A stretch of DNA of 64,000 bases from Morganella morganii (GTDB taxonomy: Bacteria; Pseudomonadota; Gammaproteobacteria; Enterobacterales; Enterobacteriaceae), in assembly GCF_019402645.1 (NCBI RefSeq), contig NZ_VKKS01000001.1, positions 3,143,787-3,207,786 on the forward strand, given 5' to 3'. Shown in pieces: positions 1 to 7,456 of this stretch. The position numbers were made by a program, and so were the translations under genes. Position 1 is the stretch's first letter; the number at the start of each line of letters is the position of its first letter. Under the pieces are notes generated by a model. The model was not told the DNA's origin, did no database searches, and saw nothing but the letters and a program-made list of their open reading frames with translations.

Positions 1-156
1 CGCAAAAAGCAGCTGATGGCGGTTCGTGATGCACTGACAGAACTGAGTGACACCGGCGATATTCAGGTGGAATACTTCTCCGCCCTGAAAAAAATCGGCA
101 TTGATAAATTACGTCTGAAACTGGACACCTGGTTCAGCGAAAGCGACGCAGAGTGA
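1..156 (+). CDS. engB: GTP-binding protein EngB (YihA/YsxC), C-terminal fragment
   Basis: Reading frame 1 is open from the first base to TGA at 154-156 and gives the last 51 residues of a protein whose 5' part lies outside the window. The tail contains [16 protein letters not shown], which matches the end of E. coli EngB ([14 protein letters not shown]) as I recall it. EngB is an essential TRAFAC-class GTPase that assists assembly of the large ribosomal subunit; the G motifs are upstream of the window. The gene faces Spot 42 (spf), and the engB-spf-polA neighbourhood is the E. coli arrangement, which supports the call. A hairpin terminator follows directly. Confidence 0.85.
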   Translation, partial: RKKQLMAVRDALTELSDTGDIQVEYFSALKKIGIDKLRLKLDTWFSESDAE

Positions 157-167
157 CCCTCTCCCGA

Positions 168-200
168 AACAGATGGTTATTACTGACCATCTGTTCTTTC
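168..200 (+). terminator. Rho-independent terminator of engB
   Basis: Arms AACAGATGGT (168-177) and ACCATCTGTT (186-195) pair perfectly over 10 bp around an 8-nt loop and are followed by a T-rich run (CTTTCTT). It lies 12 nt after the engB stop codon and separates engB from the toxin-like module downstream. Confidence 0.85.
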
Positions 201-286
201 TTATAGTCATCATCCCTTAGCCAAAAGACCGAAAAAAGCCGCTCTGCGGGCGATAATCTGTCCAGCCCCTCTCTTCCCTTCCCTGC

Positions 287-331
287 TATACACAACCTGA
301 TGATATGTTCACAAACATAAGGATATGTTTT
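287..331 (+). promoter_or_regulatory. Promoter, operator palindrome and RBS of the Tse2-like module
   Basis: TATACA at 287-292 preceded by TGC forms an extended -10 element; I see no good -35. Just downstream, 304-319 is a perfect inverted repeat, TATGTT-CACA-AACATA, placed where a repressor would cover the start of transcription. TAAGGAT (318-324) is a good ribosome binding site 7-8 nt before ATG 332 and decides that start over the in-frame ATG at 305, which has no ribosome binding site and lies inside the palindrome. Confidence 0.5.
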
Positions 332-703
332 ATGCGGGAAAAAACATTATATATTTTGGCCGAAGATTTATACCGTATAGGCAACAGTAGTTCGTCCCGG
401 CTGGCGAATGTCAGAAGGAGCGATATTAATACCAGAGAGATTGGTGAAACAGACTTCATTGTTGCTGATAATAACGGTGTGAGTGTATTTACCAAAGAAG
501 GTCTGGATGAATGTCCGCTGACGGGGTGGGTGTGGGAATTAAAAGCAGGTACTATCCTGCCTGCCGGCCTGACTATTGTTAAACGGGGTTCAAAGGGCCA
601 TCATATGATTGTGCCGGCGGAAAATATGCCGCTGACAAAATATATCACTCTGCTGGAAAGTGTGGCCATGTTCTGTGAAAAACAATATATGAAGAGAGCA
701 TAA
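332..703 (+). CDS. Tse2-like ADP-ribosyltransferase-fold toxin (putative)
   Basis: A 123-residue protein. Its pattern matches the Tse2 toxin family of Pseudomonas aeruginosa: an N-terminal DLYRIG (residues 12-17; LYR in Tse2), GVSVF at 49-53 (GGTSVF in Tse2), then AGTILPAGLTI (72-82; DGTDIPPDLKV), and HHMIVPAENM near 90-99 (HYTIMPAKPM). The Ser of the SVF motif and the His before the I-P segment, both reported as functionally important in Tse2, are kept; the Thr preceding that Ser is Val here. Tse2 is a cytoplasmic toxin delivered by type VI secretion. This one has no signal peptide, no PAAR or Hcp neighbour and no Rhs leader, so an intracellular toxin-antitoxin role is at least as likely as secretion. 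The next gene begins 3 nt after the stop and resembles the antidote. Family call from memory of the Tse2 sequence; activity not known. Confidence 0.68.
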   Translation: MREKTLYILAEDLYRIGNSSSSRLANVRRSDINTREIGETDFIVADNNGVSVFTKEGLDECPLTGWVWELKAGTILPAGLTIVKRGSKGHHMIVPAENMPLTKYITLLESVAMFCEKQYMKRA

Positions 704-706
704 CAA

Positions 707-934
707 ATGCGGGTACTCGAACTTAAAATCGACAGAAGCACATTTAACTTACTGTGGAAATCACTCCATGCCAGGGAAGAAGCACTCCTTCGCAGAGTTG
801 AGGAATACGGGGAAGATTCAGATGAAGGCGCTGATGCCCTGAATGATATCATGGCACTCCGCCTTTACCGGAAAGAACTCCGGGAAGATGCCGAACCGGT
901 TTTTGATGCGAATGCCTTTCTCACTGACAATTAA
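707..934 (+). CDS. Tsi2-like antidote/immunity protein (putative)
   Basis: A 75-residue acidic protein predicted to be mostly two long helices, with a central stretch LHAREEALLRRVEEYGED and a second helix MALRLYRKELRE. Tsi2, the antidote of Tse2, is a 77-residue helical-hairpin protein with similar spacing of Arg/Glu-rich helices (AARTRELDAQL and DLAADDLKNAYE), and it is also encoded directly after its toxin. The start ATG lies 3 nt behind the stop of the toxin-like gene, so translation is almost certainly coupled; a GAAGAGAG ribosome binding site is inside the toxin's last codons. No DNA-binding domain is obvious, so how the operon is autoregulated, if at all, is open. The sequence similarity is weak; size, order and helical content carry the call. 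Confidence 0.6.
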   Translation: MRVLELKIDRSTFNLLWKSLHAREEALLRRVEEYGEDSDEGADALNDIMALRLYRKELREDAEPVFDANAFLTDN

Positions 935-958
935 CCTTCTCCCGCCTTTGTTTAAGGC

Positions 959-1070
959 AAAAAAATGCTCCGGTCAGAAGTTGTCTGACCGGAGCAGCTA
1001 ATATTCAGCTAAATCCGATTACGTGAAGTAAAAGGTCTGAAAGATAGAACATCTTACCTCTGTACCCTAC
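959..1070 (-). ncRNA. spf: Spot 42 small RNA
   Basis: Read on the minus strand from 1070, the first 54 nt (GTAGGGTACAGAGGTAAGAT and onward through the CTTTCAGACC segment) match E. coli Spot 42 essentially base for base as I recall it; the middle (GGATTTAGCTGAATATTAGC) differs at a few positions. It ends in a perfect 13-bp hairpin (966-996, TGCTCCGGTCAGA/TCTGACCGGAGCA) and seven U residues, a Rho-independent terminator. Spot 42 is an Hfq-dependent RNA that represses catabolic genes and is itself repressed by CRP-cAMP. A TAAAGT -10 element is at 1083-1078. In E. coli it lies directly after polA; here about 1.1 kb with a deformylase gene and repeats lies between them. Confidence 0.95.
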
Positions 1071-1352
1071 GCGAATAACTTTACCGCAAATTTACGGACA
1101 AAAAAACCTTTTTTGTAATTTTTTTTCAGATTGCGCACGATTCAGCTTGTCATAAAACCGTTAAATTCCTTCCAAATGTTCTTTAATTACATATTTATGC
1201 GATCCGGATCTATAGATAGTCCATTCCAGCCCGCACAAAATAGCAACAAAACAGCACAAATGATGCCGTTTTCATACCATACTGTTATGATAATCTGAGC
1301 GCATCCGGGAGTACGCCTCCCCATTATTTTTATTTATATTAGTGAGTTAGCT

Positions 1353-1865
1353 ATGGCATTACTGACATTACGGCATTTTCCTGATCCCTGCCTTCGGGAA
1401 ACAGCCCAACCCGTCACGGTTTTTGATGACGAACTGAACACATTTGTTACTGATATGACAGAAACTATGTATGCCGAACGGGGAATCGGCCTTGCCGCAC
1501 CGCAGGTAGGTGTCTGCAAACGTGTGATTATTGTTGATGTATCTGAAAACCGGGATCAGCCGATGGCACTGATTAATCCGGAATTTATTCAGTGCAACGG
1601 TGAAATGATGATGATGGACGGTTGCCTGTCCCTGCCGGAGAGCTATACAGAAACTCAGCGCTACTCTTCAGTCACAGTCCGCTATCAGGATGTGAGCGGC
1701 GCAGAACATATCCTTGAAGCGGAAGGATTACAGGCGGGCTGCCTCCAGCATGAAATCGACCATCTCAACGGCAAACTGTTTATCGACCATCTCTCGCCGC
1801 TAAAGCGCCAGCGCATTGAGAAAAAAGTGAAGAAAACCCTGAAAATGCGGGAAGAAAACGCATAA
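1353..1865 (+). CDS. def: Peptide deformylase (second-copy type)
   Basis: A 170-residue protein with the three deformylase motifs: GIGLAAPQ (44-51), DGCLS (89-93, metal ligand Cys91) and HEIDH (133-137, ligands His133 and His137, catalytic Glu134). It removes the formyl group from the N-terminal Met of nascent proteins in the cytoplasm. Motif 2 reads DGCLS where the usual form is EGCLS. The standard def gene of Enterobacterales lies beside fmt; that neighbour is absent, so this is likely an additional paralogue, though the rest of the genome is not visible. It sits alone between spf and polA, divergent from spf and convergent with polA. Length is normal (E. coli Def 169 residues). Confidence 0.92.
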   Translation: MALLTLRHFPDPCLRETAQPVTVFDDELNTFVTDMTETMYAERGIGLAAPQVGVCKRVIIVDVSENRDQPMALINPEFIQCNGEMMMMDGCLSLPESYTETQRYSSVTVRYQDVSGAEHILEAEGLQAGCLQHEIDHLNGKLFIDHLSPLKRQRIEKKVKKTLKMREENA

Positions 1866-1893
1866 CAGGAAAATCCCCCCGGAGCACAATCCC

Positions 1894-2190
1894 TTTACGC
1901 TATAGATTTCAGCTTGTGGCAAGGCGGCAAAGGAAGAAATCCGGGGAACATACATCAGTATGTGACCCGGATTTCTGAGTGCGGCCAATGTGATACCGGA
2001 TGCTAAGGCTAAATCATTCGGTTTGCAGCAAGGCAGCAAGCAGAAGGAACCGGGGCACAATGCCTTTACGCTATAGATTTCGGTCTGTGGCAAGGCGGCA
2101 AAGGAAGAAATCCGGGGAGCATACACCAGTATGTGACCCGGATTTCTGAGTGCGGCCAACGCGGCCACGGATTGAAAGATGACGCGTAAA
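1894..2190. repeat. Tandem ERIC-like intergenic repeats
   Basis: Two copies about 171 bp apart share over 90 bp of near identity (from TTTACGCTATAGATTTC through GACCCGGATTTCTGAGTGCG). The right copy, 2065-2190, is 126 bp long, starts TTTACG and ends CGTAAA, and has the conserved ERIC/IRU core (GGGGAGCATACACCAGTATG, then TGCGGCCAACGC and GAAAGATGACG). The left copy, 1894-1989, is cut after GCGGCCAA; the 75 bp between them contain a third, half-length remnant (GCAAGGCAGCAAGCAGAAGG). The array ends at the base before the polA stop codon, so both def and polA transcripts would carry its large hairpins at their 3' ends. Confidence 0.8.
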
Positions 2191-4983
2191 TTAGTGGGCT
2201 TCGTCCCAGTTGGCACCCACTCCCGCCTCTACCTTTAACGGCACATCCAGTTTCATCGCTGCTTCCATCAGCCCGCGGATTTTCTCTGCCATCTCTGCCT
2301 GCTGTTCTTTTCTGACTTCAAACACCAGTTCATCGTGTACCTGCATAATCATCAGCGCATCGATGTTCTCTTTTTGCAGCCAGTCATCCACAGCTATCAT
2401 CGCTTTTTTGATGATATCCGCTGCGGTGCCCTGCATCGGAGCATTGATTGCTTCACGTTCAGCGGCTTTGCGGCGCATACCGTTGCGGGAATTGATCTCC
2501 GGCAGCCAGAGGCGGCGACCTTCCAGCGTTTCCACATAACCTTTTTCTGCCGCATGTTCGCGGGTGCGGGCCATATACTCCAGCACGCCCGGATAGCGTT
2601 CAAAATAGAGATCCATATAGCGCTGTGCTTCACCGCGCGGGATCCCCAGCTGACGCGCCAGGCCAAATGCACTCATGCCGTAAATCAGGCCGAAGTTAAT
2701 CGCTTTCGCGCTGCGGCGCTGATCAGCTGTCACGTCTTCCAGCGGTACACCGAAAACTTCTGCGGCGGTTGCGCGGTGAATATCCTTACCTTCGGCAAAG
2801 GCTTTCAGCAGCCCTTTGTCCTGTGACAGATGTGCCATGATGCGCAGTTCAATCTGTGAATAGTCAGCCGCCATGATGCAGTAGCCATCACGGGCAATAA
2901 ACGCCTGACGGATACGGCGCCCCTCATCGGTTCTGACCGGAATATTCTGCAGGTTCGGGTCGCGGGAAGAAAGACGCCCGGTGGCTGTCACCGCCTGGTG
3001 ATAAGAGGTATGCACACGGCGGGTTTTCGGATCCACCATCAGCGGCAGTTTATCCGTATAGGTGGTTTTCAGTTTGGACAAGCTGCGGTGTTCCAGAATC
3101 ACGCGCGGCAACTCGTGGTTATCCGCCAGCTCTTCCAGCACTTCCTCATTGGTTGACGGCGCACCACCCGGCGTTTTCTTCAGAACCGGCAGATTCATTT
3201 TTTCAAACAGAATGGTTTGTAACTGCTTCGGTGAAGAAAGATTGAATTCCTCACCGGCGATAGCAAATGCTTGTTTTTCCAGCTCATCCAGACGTGCGGT
3301 CAGTTGTACAGATTGCGCGGCCAGCACATTAGCGTCGATCAGAACCCCGGTACGTTCCATGCGGGAGAGCACCGGCACCAGCGGCATTTCGATATCCTGA
3401 TAGATATGCAGCAGGGATTTTTCAGCTTCCAGCTGCGGATACAGCGCCTGATGCAGCAGCAGAGTGATATCCGCATCTTCCGCCGCATAATTAGCGGCTT
3501 CTTCCAGCGGGATCTGATTAAATGTCAGCTGCTTTTTTCCTTTTCCGGCGATATCTTCAAACGTGGTGGTTTTATAATTCAGATGGCGATCGGCCAGGCT
3601 GTCCATATCATGACGCCCGGCGACACTATTGAGCACATAGGATTCCAGCATGGTATCGAAGGCGATACCGCGCAGCTCCACACCGTAATTTTCCATAATT
3701 CCGCGATCAAACTTCAGGTTCTGGCCGATTTTCCGTATTTTTTCATCTTCCAGAACCGGTTTCATCACCCGCAGCACCTGCTCAGTTAACAGCTGATCCG
3801 GTGCATCCAGATAATCATGACCGATCGGTACATAAGCGGCGTGACCCGCCTTTGCGGCAAATGACATCCCTATCAGACGCGCGGAGAGATTATCCAGGCT
3901 GTCGGTTTCAGTATCGAAGGCAAACTCACCGGCATCACGCAGGATTTGCGCCCAGCGGTTCAGCGCCTCTTCATCGAGGATAGTTTCATAGTTTTCATTG
4001 CTGATTTCCGGCGTTGCCACAGGTGCTGCCACTGTTTGTGTGACAACACTCACCGCTGCTTTTGATGGCGCGCTGCGGGTACTTTTCTTCGCCAGCCAGC
4101 CGCCGTTTTCCAGATCACTTATCCAGCGTCTGAATTCATACTGTGTGAATAATGCATACAGCTTATCCAAATCCGGTTCCGTCAGAGCCAGGGAGTCCCA
4201 GGTGCGATCGAGCTCCACGTCGGTTTTGATGGTCGCCAGGGTGTAAGAGAGATACGCCATCTCTTTATTGGTTTCCATCTTCGGCGCCAGGGTTTTGGCG
4301 CCACGGAAACTCAGTCCGGCGATTTTATCCAGATCGGCATAAATATCATCCAGGCTGCCCAGTCCCTGCAACAGCGCCTGTGCGGTTTTCTCACCGACAC
4401 CCGGCACGCCCGGGATGTTATCGGAGGAATCGCCCATCAGCGCCAGATAATCAATAATCAGTGACGGCGGAACACCGTATTTGGTTTCCACTTCTTCCGG
4501 CCCGAGAATGGTATTGTTCATGGTATTGATCAGGGTGATATCCGGGGTCACCAGCTGCGCCATATCTTTATCACCGGTACTGATCAGCACGGCACGACCT
4601 TCTGCTGCTGCCTGCTTCGCCAGCGTCCCGATAACATCATCGGCTTCCACACCGGAAACGGATAACAGCGGCATACCCATCGCAATAACCATGTCATGCA
4701 GTGGTGCTATCTGCTCACGCAGATCATCCGGCATCGGCGGGCGGTGTGATTTGTAGGCTTCAAACAATTCATCACGGAATGTTTTACCTTTGGCATCAAA
4801 TACCACGGCAACATGGCTGGGTTCATACTGTATCACCAGGCTGCGCAGCATATTCAGCACGCCGTACATGGCACCGGTCGGTTGTCCGGCACTGTTGGTC
4901 AGCGGAGGGAATGCGTGGTAAGCACGATAGAGGTACGATGAACCATCGACTAAAATCAAAGGGTTGTCTGCAATCTGAGCCAT
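2191..4983 (-). CDS. polA: DNA polymerase I
   Basis: A 930-residue protein (E. coli 928). Residues 1 to about 290 are the 5'-3' exonuclease domain, about 330-520 the 3'-5' proofreading domain with the exo I motif [10 protein letters not shown], and the rest the family A polymerase with motif A (ADYSQIELR), motif B ([10 protein letters not shown]) and motif C (QVHDELVF). It fills gaps and removes RNA primers during lagging-strand synthesis and excision repair. I place the start at ATG 4983 ([14 protein letters not shown], as in E. coli [14 protein letters not shown]) because GAAGG lies 7 nt upstream; a GTG four codons earlier is less likely. DnaA-box-like sequences precede the gene and ERIC-like repeats follow it. 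Confidence 0.98.
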   Translation of the reverse strand: MAQIADNPLILVDGSSYLYRAYHAFPPLTNSAGQPTGAMYGVLNMLRSLVIQYEPSHVAVVFDAKGKTFRDELFEAYKSHRPPMPDDLREQIAPLHDMVIAMGMPLLSVSGVEADDVIGTLAKQAAAEGRAVLISTGDKDMAQLVTPDITLINTMNNTILGPEEVETKYGVPPSLIIDYLALMGDSSDNIPGVPGVGEKTAQALLQGLGSLDDIYADLDKIAGLSFRGAKTLAPKMETNKEMAYLSYTLATIKTDVELDRTWDSLALTEPDLDKLYALFTQYEFRRWISDLENGGWLAKKSTRSAPSKAAVSVVTQTVAAPVATPEISNENYETILDEEALNRWAQILRDAGEFAFDTETDSLDNLSARLIGMSFAAKAGHAAYVPIGHDYLDAPDQLLTEQVLRVMKPVLEDEKIRKIGQNLKFDRGIMENYGVELRGIAFDTMLESYVLNSVAGRHDMDSLADRHLNYKTTTFEDIAGKGKKQLTFNQIPLEEAANYAAEDADITLLLHQALYPQLEAEKSLLHIYQDIEMPLVPVLSRMERTGVLIDANVLAAQSVQLTARLDELEKQAFAIAGEEFNLSSPKQLQTILFEKMNLPVLKKTPGGAPSTNEEVLEELADNHELPRVILEHRSLSKLKTTYTDKLPLMVDPKTRRVHTSYHQAVTATGRLSSRDPNLQNIPVRTDEGRRIRQAFIARDGYCIMAADYSQIELRIMAHLSQDKGLLKAFAEGKDIHRATAAEVFGVPLEDVTADQRRSAKAINFGLIYGMSAFGLARQLGIPRGEAQRYMDLYFERYPGVLEYMARTREHAAEKGYVETLEGRRLWLPEINSRNGMRRKAAEREAINAPMQGTAADIIKKAMIAVDDWLQKENIDALMIMQVHDELVFEVRKEQQAEMAEKIRGLMEAAMKLDVPLKVEAGVGANWDEAH

Positions 4984-5126
4984 AATTGCCTTCACAGTAT
5001 TAAATGGATTCTTGCGGGTAGCATGCCACAGACTGCGGCATCAGACGACAATTATCGGCCGCAGCCGTTAATCTTCCCGCACATCAGAACAGGGCCGGTC
5101 CGCCGGGAAAATAAAAAATAACAAGC

Positions 5127-5276
5127 TGTGGATAACTTTGTGGGTAAATTTATGAACCCTATGTAAATCACTGTCTTTAGCTTGATATACCTGAATCTCG
5201 TTCAAAAAAATCAATAGGTTATAAACGAATGCCGCAAGATAATCTACCGTTGTAATCACTTGATTAATGTGGATAG
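5127..5276 (-). promoter_or_regulatory. Three DnaA-box-like sites upstream of polA
   Basis: In the 346 bp between dsbA and polA, 5127-5135 reads TGTGGATAA (a perfect DnaA box, TTATCCACA on the other strand), 5139-5147 reads TGTGGGTAA (one mismatch), and 5268-5276 reads TGTGGATAG (one mismatch), all in the same orientation. They lie about 145-290 nt upstream of the polA start. DnaA is reported to stimulate polA expression in E. coli, so a regulatory role is reasonable. The rest of this gap holds no convincing gene; a 63-codon open frame at 5068-5259 lacks support. Confidence 0.5.
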
Positions 5277-5307
5277 TAAAAAAGCAATGACGTTACCGCC
5301 ATTGCTT
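5277..5307 (-). terminator. Terminator of dsbA
   Basis: On the minus strand AAGCAATG (5307-5300) pairs with CATTGCTT (5289-5282) around a 10-nt loop and is followed by a U run (the A run at 5278-5283). It lies 22 nt after the dsbA stop codon. Confidence 0.8.
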
Positions 5308-5329
5308 CCGGGAGATACAGATTCTGAGA

Positions 5330-5953
5330 TTAATTCTGCTTCAGCAGATAATTGACCGTATCAGAGAACGCTTTACCGTATTCATTTACATCTTTGACTT
5401 CCAGACCGGCGTTGTTGATCTGGTATTTGCCTTTCACAAAGACCGCCGGCACACCGCGTAATTTGTAATCCGCTGCGGCTTTCTGCTGTTTTGCAATCAG
5501 GGATTTAACAAAGATGCTGTTCGCGGCGGAGTCATAATCCTCACCGGTCACACCCGCTTTAATAAAAGCGTCACGGACATCGGCCGGGGTTTTAATCGTA
5601 CCGGTTTTCTGAATACCTTCGAACAGGATTGGTGTCACTTTATCCTCAACACCCATCGCCATTGCCACAGACCAGGCTTTGGTCATTTCAGGACCCATCG
5701 CACCGCCAAGGAAATCAACATGATAACGCTCATGTTTAGCCCCTTCCGGCAGGTTCTTGCTGATAGATTCCGGCACTTTAAAGTTTTCTTCAAACTGGTA
5801 GCAGTGCGGGCAGTAGAAGGAGAAAAACTCCACCACGTCAGGCTGATTCGTTACAGGTGTACTCAGTTCGGTATACTCTTTTCCGGATACCGGGTTTGCA
5901 AAGACACTGAATGATATCGCAAATCCAATCAGCGCTAACCAAAGTTTCTTCAT
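5330..5953 (-). CDS. dsbA: Thiol:disulfide interchange protein DsbA
   Basis: A 207-residue periplasmic oxidase that introduces disulfide bonds into exported proteins and is recycled by DsbB. Residues 1-19 form a signal peptide cleaved after VFA. The thioredoxin-fold active site CPHC is at 48-51, and the cis-proline loop GVPAVF is at 167-172, both canonical. Length matches E. coli (208). It begins 18 nt downstream of the srkA stop, so yihD-srkA-dsbA form one operon as in E. coli, where Cpx acts on this unit; I did not find a clear CpxR box. A terminator follows. Confidence 0.98.
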   Translation of the reverse strand: MKKLWLALIGFAISFSVFANPVSGKEYTELSTPVTNQPDVVEFFSFYCPHCYQFEENFKVPESISKNLPEGAKHERYHVDFLGGAMGPEMTKAWSVAMAMGVEDKVTPILFEGIQKTGTIKTPADVRDAFIKAGVTGEDYDSAANSIFVKSLIAKQQKAAADYKLRGVPAVFVKGKYQINNAGLEVKDVNEYGKAFSDTVNYLLKQN

Positions 5954-5971
5954 CTTTATCTCTCCTGAAAA

Positions 5972-6967
5972 TCAATAAGGCAGACAGCGTGTCAGCGGAG
6001 GCTCCGCCAGTACAGCTATCTGTTCAGTCATCAGTGATTGCTGCTGTGACCAGAAATCACTTTCCGCCATCCATGGAAAAGCTTTAGGAAAAGCGGGATC
6101 CTGCCAGCGGCGGGCTACCCAGGATAAAAAATGAACCATACGCATAGCACGCAGCGGTTCAATCAGTGCCAGCTCCCGCGTATCAAAGTCACAAAACTCC
6201 TGATAGGCATCGAGCAGGATGTCCAGCTGATAACGGCGTGAGTCTGTATCCCCGCTGAGCAGCATCCACAGATCCTGCACCGCCGGGCCGTTGCGGGCAT
6301 CATCGAAATCCACCAGCCACGGTTCATCACGCCATAAAATATTACCCGGATGACAATCTCCGTGCAGACGAATGGCATGCCCGTCGTCGTGCCAGCGGGC
6401 AGATGTCTCACGGATCAGGGTATCCAGTGTCTGTATAAAGCCGTCACGCTGCTTCTGCGGGATCAGCGGACACTGTGCGAGGATGTCGCGCGGTGTCAGC
6501 AGATATTCCTGCAATCCGATAGCCGGCCGGTGCTCAAAACAGCGTTCCCGGCTTATCTGGTGCAGCCGTCCGAGCAGGCGTCCGGTGCTTTCCAGCTGAT
6601 CAAGGTTATCAGTTTCATACGCCCGCCCGCCGATCGACGGGAACAGTGCAAACAGATAACCGTCCTGTGACAGCAGTGTACTGCCGTCAAAGGCCAGTGG
6701 TGCCGCAACCGGCAGCCCGGCTTCCGCCAGTGTCAGGGTCAGGTCGTGCTCCTCGCGGATCTGCGCCTCATCCCAGCGTGCCGGACGGTAAAATTTCACC
6801 ACATAGCGGGTACGGTTTTCATCCGTAAACTGATATACACGGTTTTCATAGCTGTTCAGCTCTGTCAGACCGGAATCTAACCAGATGCCGTAACGGCTCA
6901 GGCTGTCGATCAGACGGTCAGGCCGGAAATCCTGAAAGGTGAACACCGGCGGGGTAGTCGTCTGCAT
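5972..6967 (-). CDS. srkA: Stress response kinase A
   Basis: A 331-residue protein of the APH/choline kinase-like fold (E. coli YihE/RdoA, 328). The catalytic loop is LHGDCHPGNILW and the metal-binding segment is DFDDARNGPAVQDLW, both strongly conserved. SrkA is a cytoplasmic Ser/Thr kinase that counters stress-induced death, linked to MazF toxicity and the Cpx response in E. coli. The start codon overlaps the stop of yihD by one base (TAATG), indicating coupled translation, and dsbA follows after 18 nt. No anomalies. Confidence 0.96.
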   Translation of the reverse strand: MQTTTPPVFTFQDFRPDRLIDSLSRYGIWLDSGLTELNSYENRVYQFTDENRTRYVVKFYRPARWDEAQIREEHDLTLTLAEAGLPVAAPLAFDGSTLLSQDGYLFALFPSIGGRAYETDNLDQLESTGRLLGRLHQISRERCFEHRPAIGLQEYLLTPRDILAQCPLIPQKQRDGFIQTLDTLIRETSARWHDDGHAIRLHGDCHPGNILWRDEPWLVDFDDARNGPAVQDLWMLLSGDTDSRRYQLDILLDAYQEFCDFDTRELALIEPLRAMRMVHFLSWVARRWQDPAFPKAFPWMAESDFWSQQQSLMTEQIAVLAEPPLTRCLPY

Positions 6968-7236
6968 TACTCTTTGATGATGCCGCGTGCACGTAACAGT
7001 GCAGTTTTAAAATCGTCTTCGTAGTCTTTTTTCAGACCCGGAATCGCGTCTGTTGCATCAGAACCGCGCATTTTCAGGTGATAAATAAGAATATCATCGG
7101 TCAGATCTGACAGTTCCCCCTCAAACCCGGCTTCATCAGCCAGTTTTTGCAGCATCTGCATCAGGTTCAGATCAGAATGTTGCTGCCAGACTGGCTGCAG
7201 AAGTTCAATAACTTCATTAAGGCGATGACATTTCAT
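6967..7236 (-). CDS. yihD: YihD family protein (DUF1040)
   Basis: An 89-residue small cytoplasmic protein, the same length as E. coli YihD, sharing [14 protein letters not shown] at the N terminus and [14 protein letters not shown] in the middle. Its function is unknown. I start it at ATG 7236; the frame continues 13 codons further upstream but those residues have no counterpart in YihD. First gene of the yihD-srkA-dsbA operon; the promoter should lie in the 220-bp gap shared with the divergent mobA-mobB gene. Confidence 0.93.
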   Translation of the reverse strand: MKCHRLNEVIELLQPVWQQHSDLNLMQMLQKLADEAGFEGELSDLTDDILIYHLKMRGSDATDAIPGLKKDYEDDFKTALLRARGIIKE

Positions 7237-7456
7237 AATAAATTCCTTATAAGCAAGATCGTAACACATTACCAATTATCCGCCGCTCCGGAAAGAACAG
7301 GACTGTCAGGATGCGTAAATATTGGCAGGCTGTAATAACTGCGGCGTATTATCCGTGATTATAACGACCATTGCATTGATATTCGCGCTCACTATACCGG
7401 AATCCTTGTTAAGATAAGTTCAGAATATTTATCAGAGATTGTCAGAGAAACTGAAG

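Noticed and set aside
1800-2216. 138-codon minus-strand open frame across the end of def and the ERIC-like repeats
   Set aside because: Its internal repeats (ALRNPGHIL twice) are the translated copies of the DNA repeat; it overlaps def and polA.
5068-5259. 63-codon open frame on the minus strand between polA and dsbA
   Set aside because: No ribosome binding site, AT-rich composition unlike coding DNA, overlaps DnaA-box-like sites and resembles no protein I know.
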